Origin: Brachionus plicatilis
Taxonomy: Eukaryota; Rotifera; Eurotatoria; Ploima; Brachionidae
Assembly: GCA_010279815.1 (NCBI GenBank)
Contig: QEOQ01000238.1
Span: 595,062 to 659,061 of the forward strand
DNA: 64,000 nt
Reading direction: 5' to 3'
Shown: one piece after another, positions 1 through 10,434 of the stretch
Position numbering within the stretch: position 1 is the first letter of the stretch
Layout: each line of letters begins with the position of its first letter
Position numbers and translations under genes: made by a program
The notes under the pieces: generated by a model
Seen by the model: only the letters and a program-made list of their open reading frames with translations
Databases searched by the model: none
Told to the model about the DNA's origin: nothing

Positions 1-128
1 AACATATAGTTTATTATGGTTGGAATTTTTTTTTGTTTTTTTTGTTATTTCATTCAATGTTAACATAATTTTAAAATTTTGAAATTTCTAGAATGAAAAA
101 AATTTTTGATTTCAACAAAAAAAATTTC

Positions 129-230
129 ATGTGATCAAAAAAAATTTTATGTGATCAAAAAAATTTTTATGTGATCAAAAAAAATTTTATGTGATCAAAA
201 AAATTTTTATGTGATCAAAAAAAAATTTTG
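129..230. repeat. Short tandem array, about 5 copies of a 20-bp unit
   Basis: Five consecutive 20-bp units of the form ATGTGATCAAAAAAAATTTT start at 129, 149, 169, 189 and 209. They differ only in the split between the A and T runs. A GATCA-rich stretch follows (to about 303) and contains TGATCACATTCTGGACATGA at 282-301, which is the exact reverse complement of 21748-21767. The array therefore lies in or beside a dispersed repeat. It falls in what should be intron 1 of the eEFSec gene. Confidence 0.85.
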
Positions 231-435
231 GAGATCAATTTTTGATCACAAAGAGTACACTTAATATCTTGGTGATCAAAATGATCACATTCTGGACATG
301 ACCCTAAAAATTTTGATGCAAAATACAAATGTTCTGAATTCTTAATTAAAAAGTTAATAACATTCCAATTACCACATCGTTTACAAAAAAATTAGTTCTC
401 TAGTTAACTTAAAAAAAATAAAATAAAAAAATTAC

Positions 436-1134
436 ATCATTTATTTTGACATTTCCATTCAAGATTGTGCCTGTCATGACAGTTCCTTGGCCTTTGATGG
501 TGAAACAATGATCCACTGAGTACAAAAATGGTCCATCTTGTTCATTACGACTTGGCAAAAAAGTAATTTGGCTAAGCTTGTCGATCAAGGTGCTCATATT
601 GAGCATTGATTCATTTTGAAGACTAGCAGCAACTGGAATGATGGTTGAGTTGGCAAATTTGGTATTTTCTAGAGTTTTAAGCAAACGTCTGGACATTTTT
701 TCGATGGCAGAGTCCCTTTTGCCTTCGTCTACAAGGTCAAGTTTGTTCAGAACAATGAGCATTTGGCTGCAGCATATTTCGCCAATGATGAGGCATTCGG
801 CTGTTTGGGTTTGGATGCCTTTGGTGATGTCAATGACCAGGATCATCATGTCGATGATCTGGGCGCCGCCAATTATTGTTCTGATCAGAGATGCATGGCC
901 CGGACAGTCCACCAGGGTGTATTGGACAAAGTCGTAGCCTTTCAGCTTTAATGACTCGTTTGAAGGAATTGTGAATGAGGAGAAGCCCAGATCGAGAGTA
1001 ATGCCACGCTGTTTGCTCTGGGGATTCTTGTCAAAGCATGCCGTGCTGGCTACCGTGCTCAATGCTTTGGCTAGACTTGTTTTACCGCTGTCCACGTGGC
1101 CAAGAACTCCAATGTTAAAGTTTAGAGTAGACAT
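436..1134 (-). CDS. EEFSEC: Selenocysteine-specific elongation factor eEFSec, first exon (233 codons)
   Basis: This is the GTPase that delivers Sec-tRNA to the ribosome at UGA codons in selenoprotein mRNAs. The exon encodes nearly the whole G domain and the start of domain 2: P-loop GHVDSGKT at residues 12-19, switch region QRGIT at 42-46, G3 DCPGH at 76-80, G4 NKLD at 130-133. It ends at GTVMTGTILNGNVKIND, the start of the domain-2 beta barrel. The ATG at 1134-1132 gives MSTLNFNIGVLGHVDSGKT, the usual eEFSec N-terminus. The open frame runs on to 409, but a GTAATT donor at 435-430 ends the exon in phase 0 where the family continues with the rest of domain 2. The remaining exons lie to the left of the window. 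Presence of the gene implies that this organism makes selenoproteins. Confidence 0.93.
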
Positions 1135-3992
1135 GGAATTTGAAATTTGTTTTTTTTTTTAAATTAAATCAAAAAATTTATTCAATTATAAAAAAATTTA
1201 GGATTTATTTGTGAATTTAAATTTATTTAAAATTTTTTTTGTCTGAAACTTTGTTGACATTATAACTAGTTATAAAACTATTTAATTATTTGATTTATTA
1301 ATTTGAGAAAATTTACAAAATTGTGCAGTGTTGCTATGACTCAAGGTTTTTAAGAAATTTTGCGTAATTTTACCTGAAGAGCATTGAAATATTGTCCTTA
1401 TTTATTTTTTTAATAAAAAATTCAGATTCAGTATTTATTAAATTGCTAATTCACTCGGAAAATTAGATCTTGGTTTTGAACTGAACCAAGCTGGTTTTTG
1501 GGATTAAAATTTTTTAATTAAAAATTTAAATATATGATTTTTGTTTCACTTGGTCATTTCCATTTATTTCAGAAATACTGATATTCGATTTACTTCCATA
1601 TATGATTTTTTAATTAGACTTTAAGTACAAAAAGTAAAAAAAAATGATTTTATTATTTAAATATTAAACAGGATAAAATTCAAAATATCTCTTTTTATAA
1701 AATTAAATAATTTGATAGTTTTTCCGGTATATATTTTTAATGCGCTTTTTTATTTTATGTCGAAGTTTTGGTATTAAATTTTAAAAAAATTATCCAACAG
1801 ATTTTATTGAATTTTTAATCAAATAAAGTTCAATATTTGTATTTATTTAAAAATTAACTAATAATTATTAATTATTTGATTATTTTGTTCGATTTTGTTT
1901 TTTGAATTTTAAAAATAAAATAAAGTAAAAATCAAAGAATATAAGATTATTCTCTTTTTAATTATTAGAACCAGCCTTTGTTTATTTTTCATACAAATAT
2001 ATAATATTTTTTTCAATTTTTTGAATGAAATTCAAAAGAATCAGTTTGGTTTGATGGTTTTAAATTGAAGAACTTAAACTTGTTGCATCTTTTTATATTA
2101 CATCCTAATTTTTTTCATCAAAAAAACAACTACTTAATAATATAGAAATTGAAAAAAATTTATTTTTGGTAGAATGCTTTATATTTTTTTATGAATATTT
2201 TTAAAAAAATTTTTTTTATTTTTTTGTTGTGAACATTTACTTAAAAATAAGAAAAAAATTTTTTTTAAATATTCTCACAGTATACATACTGTACATTAAA
2301 TTAGACAGATATTGAATTCATTAGACATCAGTATTGCTAAAATAAATGAAAATGACCAGGTTAAATAAATGAGCTCTTAAAGTTACTAAAAAATCACAGT
2401 ATAGAATTTTTGGTTGAAAAAATAAATAATGGAAACGCAATTATCCCTGTATATAGCTCTTTACTTCAAATTGTAAATAATGGTTAATTTTGGAAAATTA
2501 TTTATATTTTTAAAAATTCTTTTACTAGTATACTTATTAAAATTTACATCAGTTCCATATGTTTATGAATAATTGGTTGTCAATATATGAATTTTTGAAT
2601 AATTATTTCATCAATATTTGGATTGTAAATTTTTTAAATGATGATGATATAATAATAGTGGAATAATAAAATGGCAAACGAAAATAAACTGTTAAAATAA
2701 AACATTAATGTGCAACCATGTAATTTGAAAATCAACTTACCTAAAATATGTGAAACAATTAAGTACAAACACGAAAAAAATTCAACCAAATTTTATAAAA
2801 AATAATAAACAGCTATTTAAAACTTTTATTTTGTATCTTATAACACTCAAAAGCAAAACAAAAGTCATCACTTGATATTTTTGAAAAAATTACTAGGACT
2901 TAAAGTCGCATCGAATTTTTATTATATATACAAAAAAAATATAAAGAATTAATTTTTGAAGTTTTCTTAAACTTAATTAAAAAATCTAAAAATACATTTT
3001 TTATTAGTGTTTAGAAATAAAGAAAGTTTTAGGACCACTCTTTTCATAGAAAGACAATGAAATTTATAAATTAAAAAACATTTTTCTTTTTGTACATTTT
3101 GTACTTTATATTAATTTTAATTATTTTTTTCCTGTTCCTTTTTGTGCTTTACCAGAATTCTGTTTTATTTGACCTTATTCCTTTTTTACTTTCTGTACGC
3201 TTTGATTATTTTAATCATTTTATTAAAAATTAAACAGGGTCCGAGGCGAAAAATAAAAATTAGTAATCAAACTTTTAATATATTAAATCTTTATTTTAAT
3301 AATCAAAAAATAAAAAAAGTACAAAAAGGAAAATTACGATAAAGTACAAAAAGTCCAAAAATTTTTTTTAATGCCTCACTCTTTTAATTTTTTCCCATAT
3401 TTTTAAAACCAATTCACAAAATTAGCCTAAAGATTAGAAAAATGATTTTTTAAAACTGTGATCTTAAAAGCCGGCTATTCTTAAGAAAAATTTTATGTTG
3501 ACTTAGAGGAACACAGGTGTATTTAGGTGCCATAGTTTTGATGAGTCTTATTTACAGCATGTAATCAATTCACAAACAATTTTTAAGAAAAATCTATTAG
3601 AAATGAATGTTGTGTCAAAAGAAAACATAAAAAAATAAAAAATAAATAAAACTTAAATAAAAATTTTCTAAAAATACAAAAAAAAATTGTATTTCTTTAT
3701 TGAAAATATCATTTAATTATTTATTTAAATTTTTTTATCTAAATTTTAGGCAATAATTATTTAGCATATTTTGAACACATTTAAAAAAAAATTAATTCAA
3801 TTAATTTTGGATTATATCAACAAAGTTTTATAGAAAAATAAATTTTAATTTTGTTCTGTTAACACAGACCGGAATGAAGCTAATTAAAAATCTTTTTATT
3901 TTAAGTTAATAAAAAACGTAATTAATTAAATTTTATTATTTTTTTTTAACAACAAAATAACGGAAGAAAAAAATAAAAATTTATAAAATGAA
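1135..3992. other. Intergenic, AT-rich, no gene seen
   Basis: About 2.9 kb between the start of eEFSec and the 3' end of the GrpE gene. It is mostly A/T homopolymer-rich sequence with stops in all frames. A 66-codon open frame at 3142-3342 is low-complexity (FYLTLFLFYFLY type) and is not credited. The upstream region of eEFSec must lie at its left edge, but I could not identify a promoter motif. Confidence 0.6.
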
Positions 3993-4643
3993 CTATTGAA
4001 CAACGCCAACCTGAGCAGCTCTAATCACTCTCTCATGCAATTTGAAGCCAATTTTGCTCACAATTTCTACAGTGCCGGACTCTTTGTTGGGTATTGGGAC
4101 CTGAAAAATGGCCTCGTGTAAATTAGGATCAAATTTGTCACCAGAAATGGGTTTTATTTGCACAAGGCCGTGTTTTTCAAAAATTTTCAAAAGTCGACTT
4201 TCGGTCATCACTAGACCTTGATGCATTGAGTTAAGTCTTTCGACAATATTCTTTTCCAATGGGTCAGTGGATTTTTTAGGGTCTGTATTTTCAATCGCAA
4301 GCTTGAGAATGTCGGCTACCTCAAGTAGATCTTTACAAAAACCTTGAATGCCAAAAATCTTGGCATCATCGATTTGTTTTCTCATTCGAACTCTGGTATT
4401 TTCAGTTTCAGCCATTGCTCGTAAAAATTTGTCCTTCAATTCGAGCTTTTCTTGCTCGCTCTTGGTCAGTTTTTCTTCCAGCTCCTTCATTTGGCTTTCA
4501 AAAAGCTTGGTCTCTTCAGTCTTTTCCGCTTTTTGCTCCTTGCTGGGCTCATTTTGAACAGTTTCTGTGGTGTACTTGTTCAAGATTGAGGCGCATCGTC
4601 CACCGTTAGAGCTAAACAGACTTCTTGATATTTTTACCAACAT
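3993..4643 (-). CDS. GRPEL1: Mitochondrial GrpE (nucleotide exchange factor of mtHsp70)
   Basis: This is a complete single-exon gene of 216 aa. GrpE releases ADP from mitochondrial Hsp70 during protein import and folding in the matrix. Residues 1 to about 25 (MLVKISRSLFSSNGGRC...) are basic, hydroxylated and free of acidic residues, as expected for a matrix presequence. A Glu/Lys-rich coiled coil follows (about 47-90, with ELEEKLTKSEQEKLELKDKF). Next come the four-helix region (FCKDLLEVADILKLAIEN) and the C-terminal beta wing with the family signature (HGLVQIKPISGDKFDPNLHEAIF, then KIGFKLHERVIRAAQVGV). Length is typical for animal GRPEL1. It is co-oriented with eEFSec but about 2.9 kb away, so there is no sign of a shared transcript. 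Confidence 0.95.
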   Translation of the reverse strand: MLVKISRSLFSSNGGRCASILNKYTTETVQNEPSKEQKAEKTEETKLFESQMKELEEKLTKSEQEKLELKDKFLRAMAETENTRVRMRKQIDDAKIFGIQGFCKDLLEVADILKLAIENTDPKKSTDPLEKNIVERLNSMHQGLVMTESRLLKIFEKHGLVQIKPISGDKFDPNLHEAIFQVPIPNKESGTVEIVSKIGFKLHERVIRAAQVGVVQ

Positions 4644-5025
4644 TTCAAATCAATCTAGATAATATATCCAAATCATTTACAGTCAGGATTTTTTATAATT
4701 TCTATATGAAATAATGTTTCATCATTTTTTATTTTATTTAAAATTTTGAAATATTGCAAGCTTAAATTTTCGTATGGCAATAAAATTGGCTTGATAGTTT
4801 GAAGTTGTTTTTCTGCAGAGTAAAAACCTATTTTTTGATTATTTAAATGCAAAAAAGTTGAAAAATTTTAGCTATTTTTTCTATTAGAAAACTAATTTGA
4901 AATTTTTGCCTAAATTTTTCTCCAGATTCAAGCCAGAAAATATTATTTTAATGAGCTTTTATTGCAGATGAATTTTCAAATTCAGAATTGAATTAATTAA
5001 AAATTTTGTTCAAATTTAAAATTTG
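4644..5025. other. Intergenic sequence upstream of the GrpE gene
   Basis: AT-rich sequence with no recognisable coding potential. It must contain the GrpE promoter at its left edge, but no motif stands out. Confidence 0.5.
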
Positions 5026-5640
5026 TGATGAAATCAAATTAGCTTTTTGGACACAAATTGAAACTTGAATAAATTAAAAATTTGAAAAAACTATCGAAAT
5101 ATATTCGAATAAAATCTTGAAAATAAGATAAATTTGAATTTACATTTAATTTATTTTTATTTTTGAAATTAAATTCGAAAACTATCTTTTTTTAAATTAA
5201 AATTCGAACTTAACTTTAATTTAAAAAACAACTTGAATTTTAGATAAATTCAACAAATAATTTAGAAAGTATTAAAATTTGAGTAGAATATTTGAAAAAT
5301 TAAGTATTTGAAAATTTAGTTTTTTGTACTCTTGTAGCGTTGGTTAAATCAGAACAGCCATTTTTTTGGTACCTGGTAAATGGATGGGGCTATTGTAATC
5401 CAGAAAATATTAAAATAGTTGTGTTGACTGGTGAAAATCTGGCACACTTTTAGTATCCAAATCGAATTGAAATTCAATTTGGTTTAATTTTTTGTGTTTG
5501 AATTACAAAATGTATCCAATGTTGAAATAACAATGAAAAAGTGCGATGCTTCAAATGTTTTTTTCAGTTTCAAATAAAAAAATAATTTTAAGTTAATATT
5601 GCAAGCATTTCTATATATGAATTAAACTCTTAAGTGAAAT

Positions 5641-6260
5641 AGAATGAGTTTAATTTTTATTTGAAAATTTGAAAAATATTGAAAATTCTTTTTTTAACTT
5701 TTGAATAATTTATTTATTAATTTGTTTATCTGTACCGAGCTAATACTCCTTCGCAATAAAAATAAAATAAATGTCAAAAAAATGAAAAATGAAAAAATTA
5801 AATAAAATAAAATAAAATTAAAAAAAATATCTAGTGAACCATAGTTCACATATTATGAGAACAATTCTTGTTCTCGGGTTTGTGAACAGTAAGTTCACCT
5901 AATTTTTTTTGTTCACGAAAAGGTGAACCAAAATAGAATTGGGTGATCAAATTTCAAATTAAGTGAGAAACTTTTAGATTAGGTGAACAAATTAAATAGA
6001 ATAGCTATCTAATAGAATGCATAATTCTCGATACTAATAAAAAAATAAAAAAAATGAAGTCAAAAATTTTTTTGTTTTTTTTTTTTAATTTGAAGTAGTT
6101 TTAGAAATAGAATTTGCTCTGATCTAGTTGACCTGGTATTACCATATTAAATAACATAAGCAATAAAAATTAAAGAAAATTAAAATTAATTTATCATCTT
6201 TCAAGTGTTTGACTTTGGGAAACATAGATACATCTATTTCGCAAATTTTACCTACTCTTC
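5641..6260. repeat. Dispersed repeat family A, copy 1
   Basis: Shares ordered blocks with 43371-43870 and 51361-52035, and a partial copy at 33350-33580. The blocks are: a GAAAATTCTTTTTTTAACTT stretch; TTTATTTGTTTATCTGTACCGAGCTAA; GTGAAC/GTTCAC motifs; a T-run followed by TTTGAAGNAGNTTTAG; ATTTGCTCTGATCTAG with ACCTGGTATTACC; and GTGTTTGACTTTGGGAAACA with TTCGCAAATTTTACCTACTC. The ordered blocks show a family several hundred bp long, origin unknown. Confidence 0.65.
5709..5752 (-). repeat. LINE/SINE-like 3' tail motif, one of seven copies
   Basis: On the minus strand, GGAGTATTAGCTCGGTACAG is followed by ATAAACAAATTAATAAATAA. Related copies, all on the minus strand, lie at 39665-39715, 43405-43447, 45796-45845, 51398-51440, 58217-58267 and 63905-63950. 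They consist of a short GAGCTTTAGCTC-like hairpin followed by an AAATA-type tail, as at the 3' end of LINEs or SINEs with short tandem tails. Confidence 0.6.
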
Positions 6261-7086
6261 CCAAATATAAATTTTTTATCTAATTGTTTTTTTTTCTATC
6301 TTATTTTTTAATTCTTATTTATTAATTGAATTATTATTTTTTTAATATTACATTTAGTTTTTTTTTTCTAAATAGATGAAAAAATATCAAATAGGTGAAC
6401 AATTTTTAGATTAGGTGACTAATAGTTCAAAAACCTGAGAACAAGAATTCTTCCAGTAATGGATGAACCATAGTTCACCTAACCGACTAGACCCGAAAAA
6501 CTTTGTTCTTTTCTTTATAAATTTTGTCTTTAGCGATAATTGACGTTCATTTGATGTATTTTAACAAATACTCAATCTATGAAAAATGGAAAACAGAGCG
6601 TAGATAGTTTTTTAAACTAAAAATATTATCTTAACCAAAGTCAAAATTAGAAAAAAAAAAAAGTTTTTGTTTTATGCTTTCAATATTAACTTAAAATTAT
6701 TTTTTTATTTGAGACTGAAAAAAATTTTTGAAACATAGCACTTATTCAATGTTATTTCAACATTGGATACATTTTGTAATTCAAACACAAAAAATTAAAC
6801 CATTTATTTAATGAATTCTTTTTTGATCAATTTTTTTGGTTTATTTTTATTTTCAAATATTAAATTGAATATTTATTATATTCAGTTTTTGATCCAAAAT
6901 TTTTTATTTTCAAATTTTAATTCGAATATTTTAGAGATTCAATTTTTCAATTTAAATAAATTAATTTTCAAATATATTATTCAAAAAAATTATATTCAAA
7001 AATTAAATTCAAACCTTATTTTCATTCGAAATGCTACTTATTCGAATATCGGCTTGAATATGCATATTCGATTTCATCACTATTTA

Positions 7087-8081
7087 AAACATTTTAAATT
7101 TTTTAAGTAATTTTTTTTTCAGAAAATAAAAGAATCTTTTACAAATTTTTTTGAAATCATTTCTTTAAAGATTTTCAAATGATTTTTTTTAAAAGAAGAG
7201 ACAATGTGAGAAGAAAAAGGTAGATCAAGATAAAGACTTAAAGCTCGAATTGATCACAAATATAAAGATTCAAATGAAATAGAAATTTTTTTTTTGGCCT
7301 TAGCCAACACCTTCAATTTCCTTATGAATATTGGCATTGTCAAGACCTAGTCTTGACACCTCTCTACAAAATACATTGGATTTGCATAAAACTAGTTTAA
7401 ATACTAATTTAAATACTAGCAAAAACGTGCGTTTTAGCTAGTATTTAAACCACAACATTATTGTTATAATTTCGGATTCCATTAAATTAACTTTTAACAA
7501 AATTAAATTGTTTTATTTAGTTCTTGGCTTAAATCCCTAAAGTCCGAAATTAAAGACTTAACAGTATGATAATTTGAATTCTCATCCGAAGAAGTTTCCC
7601 TTGTTGAAGAAGACCTTACCAAGAAAGAAAAAGCCTCTGTTGAGCAAAACCGAATTGGTTTTACTGCAAGAACTTCAAATAATGAAGAGCAAAAAATACT
7701 TATAATCTCTTACCATAAACTGTGGAGAATCAGTCAGGAGGTAACAGACAAAGAAGATTACAATTGAGTGAAATAGCCAATCTTCCTGATGATTCGAGGG
7801 ATGACGATTTCAACATTAATTAAATAGAGTCAATACAAAATAGATCATATTTCTTCATTATTTCTAAACTATTTAAATGATCTAAAATCGTTTTGTTTAA
7901 ATTATTTGAATAATTTCACTATGTTACATTTGAATGTAAATTCACTTTTTTTAAAAAAAAAAGGGCTCTATGTCTTTATATAGAAATTTTTTTTATAGAA
8001 ATAAGACCAAAAAAATGTCGAAATGTAATGTAGAAATTTTTTACATCGAATTGACATATAGAAAAAAAACTGATTTTTCAT
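7087..8081. other. Gene-free sequence with one short palindrome
   Basis: No coding region recognised. A short palindrome lies at about 7395-7452 (TTTAAATACTAGC...GCTAGTATTTAAA). The stretch 7960-8080 carries TCGAAATGTAAT and is the site into which the Merlin-like element inserted; the matching sequence resumes at about 8972. Confidence 0.45.
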
Positions 8082-8091
8082 CGAAATTTTA

Positions 8092-8962
8092 GGTCCTGCC
8101 TGTTATGTGACCAGTGACTTTATGTCGATTTGGTGACCAGGTATTTTTTCTGACTGGTCACATATTCACTGGTCACCTAATATGTGATCAGGCAAAATTA
8201 TTTATTTGGTAAAAATGTTTATAAATAATTTTAACCTGATCACCTAAATAAACATTTGGTCACATAAATTTCTTTTATGTGACTTTATGGTCACATAAAT
8301 TTAGTTAAATAAAATTTAATTGTAAATATACAGTACGGTTGACATTGAAAAAAAAATCTAAAATTAGGTGGTAAAGGCAAAATTGTGGAGATCGATGAGA
8401 GCCTTTATGCCAAAGTAAAACACTCAAAAGGTACATTTCAAAGTTATACACATATGGAAGCAATTACAATAAAAGAGAGTGATTTTTTGTCAAATGGCAG
8501 CGATTCAGATCATGAAGAAAATTGTGAATAAGATTTTGAAGAGGTTGGTATGGCTATTTGCAAGCTTAGGTTAAATCCAACAAAAAAAAAAATTTTCTGA
8601 TGCAATTTACCTTGCTGTAAAAAAAGTTCTTAGCAAACATAAAAATCCAATAGCTTGCCCGGAGTGCGGGAAATTAATGAAAAAATGAGCGTGGTGTAAA
8701 GCAAATTATTGCAAAAATGCATAAATAATTTTTTTATTGAATTTTTATAATTTTAAAATAATATTGGTCACGTAAATAAAAAAACTGGTCATATAAATTT
8801 AATAACTGGTCACTTAAATAATAAAATTTTTTTTAAAAAATTCTTTATTTTAATAATAATATTGCCTGGTCACATATTAGGTGACCAGTGAATATGTGAC
8901 CAGTCAGAAAAAATACCTGGTCGCCAAATCGACAAGTCACTGGTCACATAACAGGCAAGACC
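8092..8962 (+). mobile_element. Merlin/IS1595-like DNA transposon remnant with about 115-bp TIRs and target duplication
   Basis: The terminal inverted repeats begin GGTC(C/T)TGCCTGTTATGTGACC and continue for about 115 bp at each end (8092-8207 and 8858-8962), rich in TGGTCAC/GTGACCA. A near-perfect direct repeat CGAAATTTT flanks the element (8082-8090 and 8963-8971), as expected for an 8-9-bp target duplication. The interior encodes, at about 8365-8425, GGKGKIVEIDESLYAKVKHS, which resembles the first catalytic block (VEIDES) of ISXO2/IS1595-type transposases; the eukaryotic Merlin superfamily is related to these. A zinc-ribbon-like piece (IACPECGKLMKK, then WCKANYC after a stop) follows near 8650-8710. 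Stops and frame breaks make it non-autonomous. GG-starting TIRs and the duplication length fit Merlin; the transposase match is short, so the superfamily is tentative. Confidence 0.72.
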
Positions 8963-9339
8963 CGAAATTTTTTTTCACAACTATATTTATTATAGAATAA
9001 AGATAAAAAAACGTCGAAATGTAATAAAGAAAATATTTATGTTGAAAAAAAAGAGAATAATCTTCATACAAATTTCATTAGAAATTTTTTCTCTCTATAA
9101 TATTATTTATTCGATTAATTTGATTAATTAACTGTCTCTAATAATAAATATTTATGTATCCTGAGTTTTTTTGTCACTAAATTTACTGAAGATGAGTATG
9201 ATTATGATGAATATATCTCTTAACTTAATTAATGAACAGTTGAAATTATCTCTTCGTTTAATTTAATTATCTCCTGTGAGAGTTTTTTTTTGTGGATATT
9301 TAAAGATGATCTAATGTGATCAAAGCTGTATCAAAGTAT

Positions 9340-10035
9340 TGAAATGTCTGATAGTGAGTATCGAGTAGTTGATGAATATGTAACTTCTGAATCAGAATCT
9401 TAAGACGAGATTCAAGAATCCAATAAAAAGAAAAGAACCAGGAAGAACTGGATCTATGAGAGAACATTCGACGATCAAGAAGCTTCCAAAGACTGACTGG
9501 TTAGATAATGAAAAGATTTGGTCTTCTCTGAAAAGTAGTGAAACTGAGGCCGGTTTAAGAGTTGATTATCGATGCAACCTAGTTAAGAGAAAAGAACCTC
9601 AATGCGCAGCTGCAATTTATTTACTTTATAAAAGTGAAAATCTATCAGTGGCTTTATTTAAAACAAAGGATCAACACAATCATGATGAGATTGCCAACAC
9701 TGAGCATGGTATTAACAAAGAGACCAAGGAATATATAGAGGACTTACTAGAAAAAGGTGTTCAATTACCGCTTGTCCTTCTAAATAACATCGAGGAGGAA
9801 ATAGAAAAAAAAAAAGAAGAAAATATCATATTTTATTTGAAATTTTTTAAAATTCTTTTTTTTTAAATCAATTTAATAAATAAAAATAAGAGATACTTTA
9901 AGTAAAATTAGTTGCTGTTTTATTTAATTTAGGAGACAGATTAATAAATATATGTTAAGGGTATTTAGTAAAATAAGAGATAGAAAAATATTAGTGATCG
10001 ATTAAGTAATTTTAGAGATCGATTAAATACCCCCC
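9340..10035 (+). pseudogene. MULE (Mutator-like) transposon remnant A with FLYWCH-type zinc finger
   Basis: A decayed transposase N-terminus. From ATG 9344 a frame reads MSDSEYRVVDEYVTSESES and then stops (TAA), and the line continues as RKNWIYERTFDDQEASKD. A frame shift near 9485 leads into 9456-9866, reading DWLDNEKIWSSLKSSETEAG, DYRCNLVKRKEPQCAAAIYL and KDQHNHDEIANTEHGINKET. The C...C...HNH pattern is the WRKY/FLYWCH-like zinc finger common before MULE transposase domains. The DDE core is missing: the frame runs straight into a 3' end (about 9831-10035) that is nearly identical to 41557-41788. This is therefore an internally deleted copy. Family assignment rests on pattern recognition. Confidence 0.65.
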
Positions 10036-10434
10036 TTTTTTTTATATGTCAATTCTATGAAAAAAATTCCTATATAAAAAACCAAGCCCAAAAAAAGTGC
10101 TAGAAATTGTTTCACTTCAAATTTTTAATAATATCTGTTCAATTGGAAGATCAATTTTTCAGAACTACAAAGAAAATCTCTCCAACTGTTCAAAATTAAG
10201 CCATTAGTTAAACAACTTTTTTGTGTTGAACAATTTGTTGAATTAAAAAAATAAAAGCATCCACCAAATCATTGATCCTAACCTCAATGAGTCTTGTAAA
10301 AAAGATGAATAAGAAAAAAATTTTTTTTTTTAAATTTATTTTAAATTTGTAATATAATTTAGAAATTAAAAATATTTATTTTTAGAGACAATTCTTATTT
10401 AAATCATTATCTATCTATTTTGATCTCAATTTCA
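10036..10434. other. 3' flank of aminopeptidase gene A
   Basis: AT-rich sequence between the MULE remnant and the stop codon of gene A (TAA at 10437-10435, minus strand). The 3' UTR of gene A should lie here. No other feature was seen. Confidence 0.5.

Larger units (their letters stand above)
5026..7086. mobile_element. About 2-kb inverted-repeat element, nested
   Basis: The outer ends are inverted copies: GTGATGAAATC near 5026 and its complement near 7075. The best-conserved arms are 5478-5605 and 6672-6805, which contain GTTTGAATTACAAAATGTAT and its complement, CAATGTTGAAATAACA-like sequence and TTAAGTTAATATTG. Inside them lies a copy of dispersed family A (5641-6260) and a second pair of inverted arms (about 5833-5905 and 6413-6482) built on TGAACCATAGTTCA and TTCTTGTTCTC. 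No transposase was recognised. The open frame at 6811-7110 is AT-rich arm sequence, not a gene. Confidence 0.6.

Noticed and set aside
638..1162. Plus-strand open frames opposite eEFSec
   Set aside because: Antisense shadows of a conserved gene; their sequences have no domain character.
3142..3342. 66-codon plus-strand open frame rich in Phe, Leu and Ile
   Set aside because: Low-complexity product of AT-rich DNA, with no domain, no neighbours and no splice partners.
6811..7110. 99-codon plus-strand open frame
   Set aside because: Lies in the right arm of an inverted-repeat element; Asn/Ile/Phe-rich and not protein-like.
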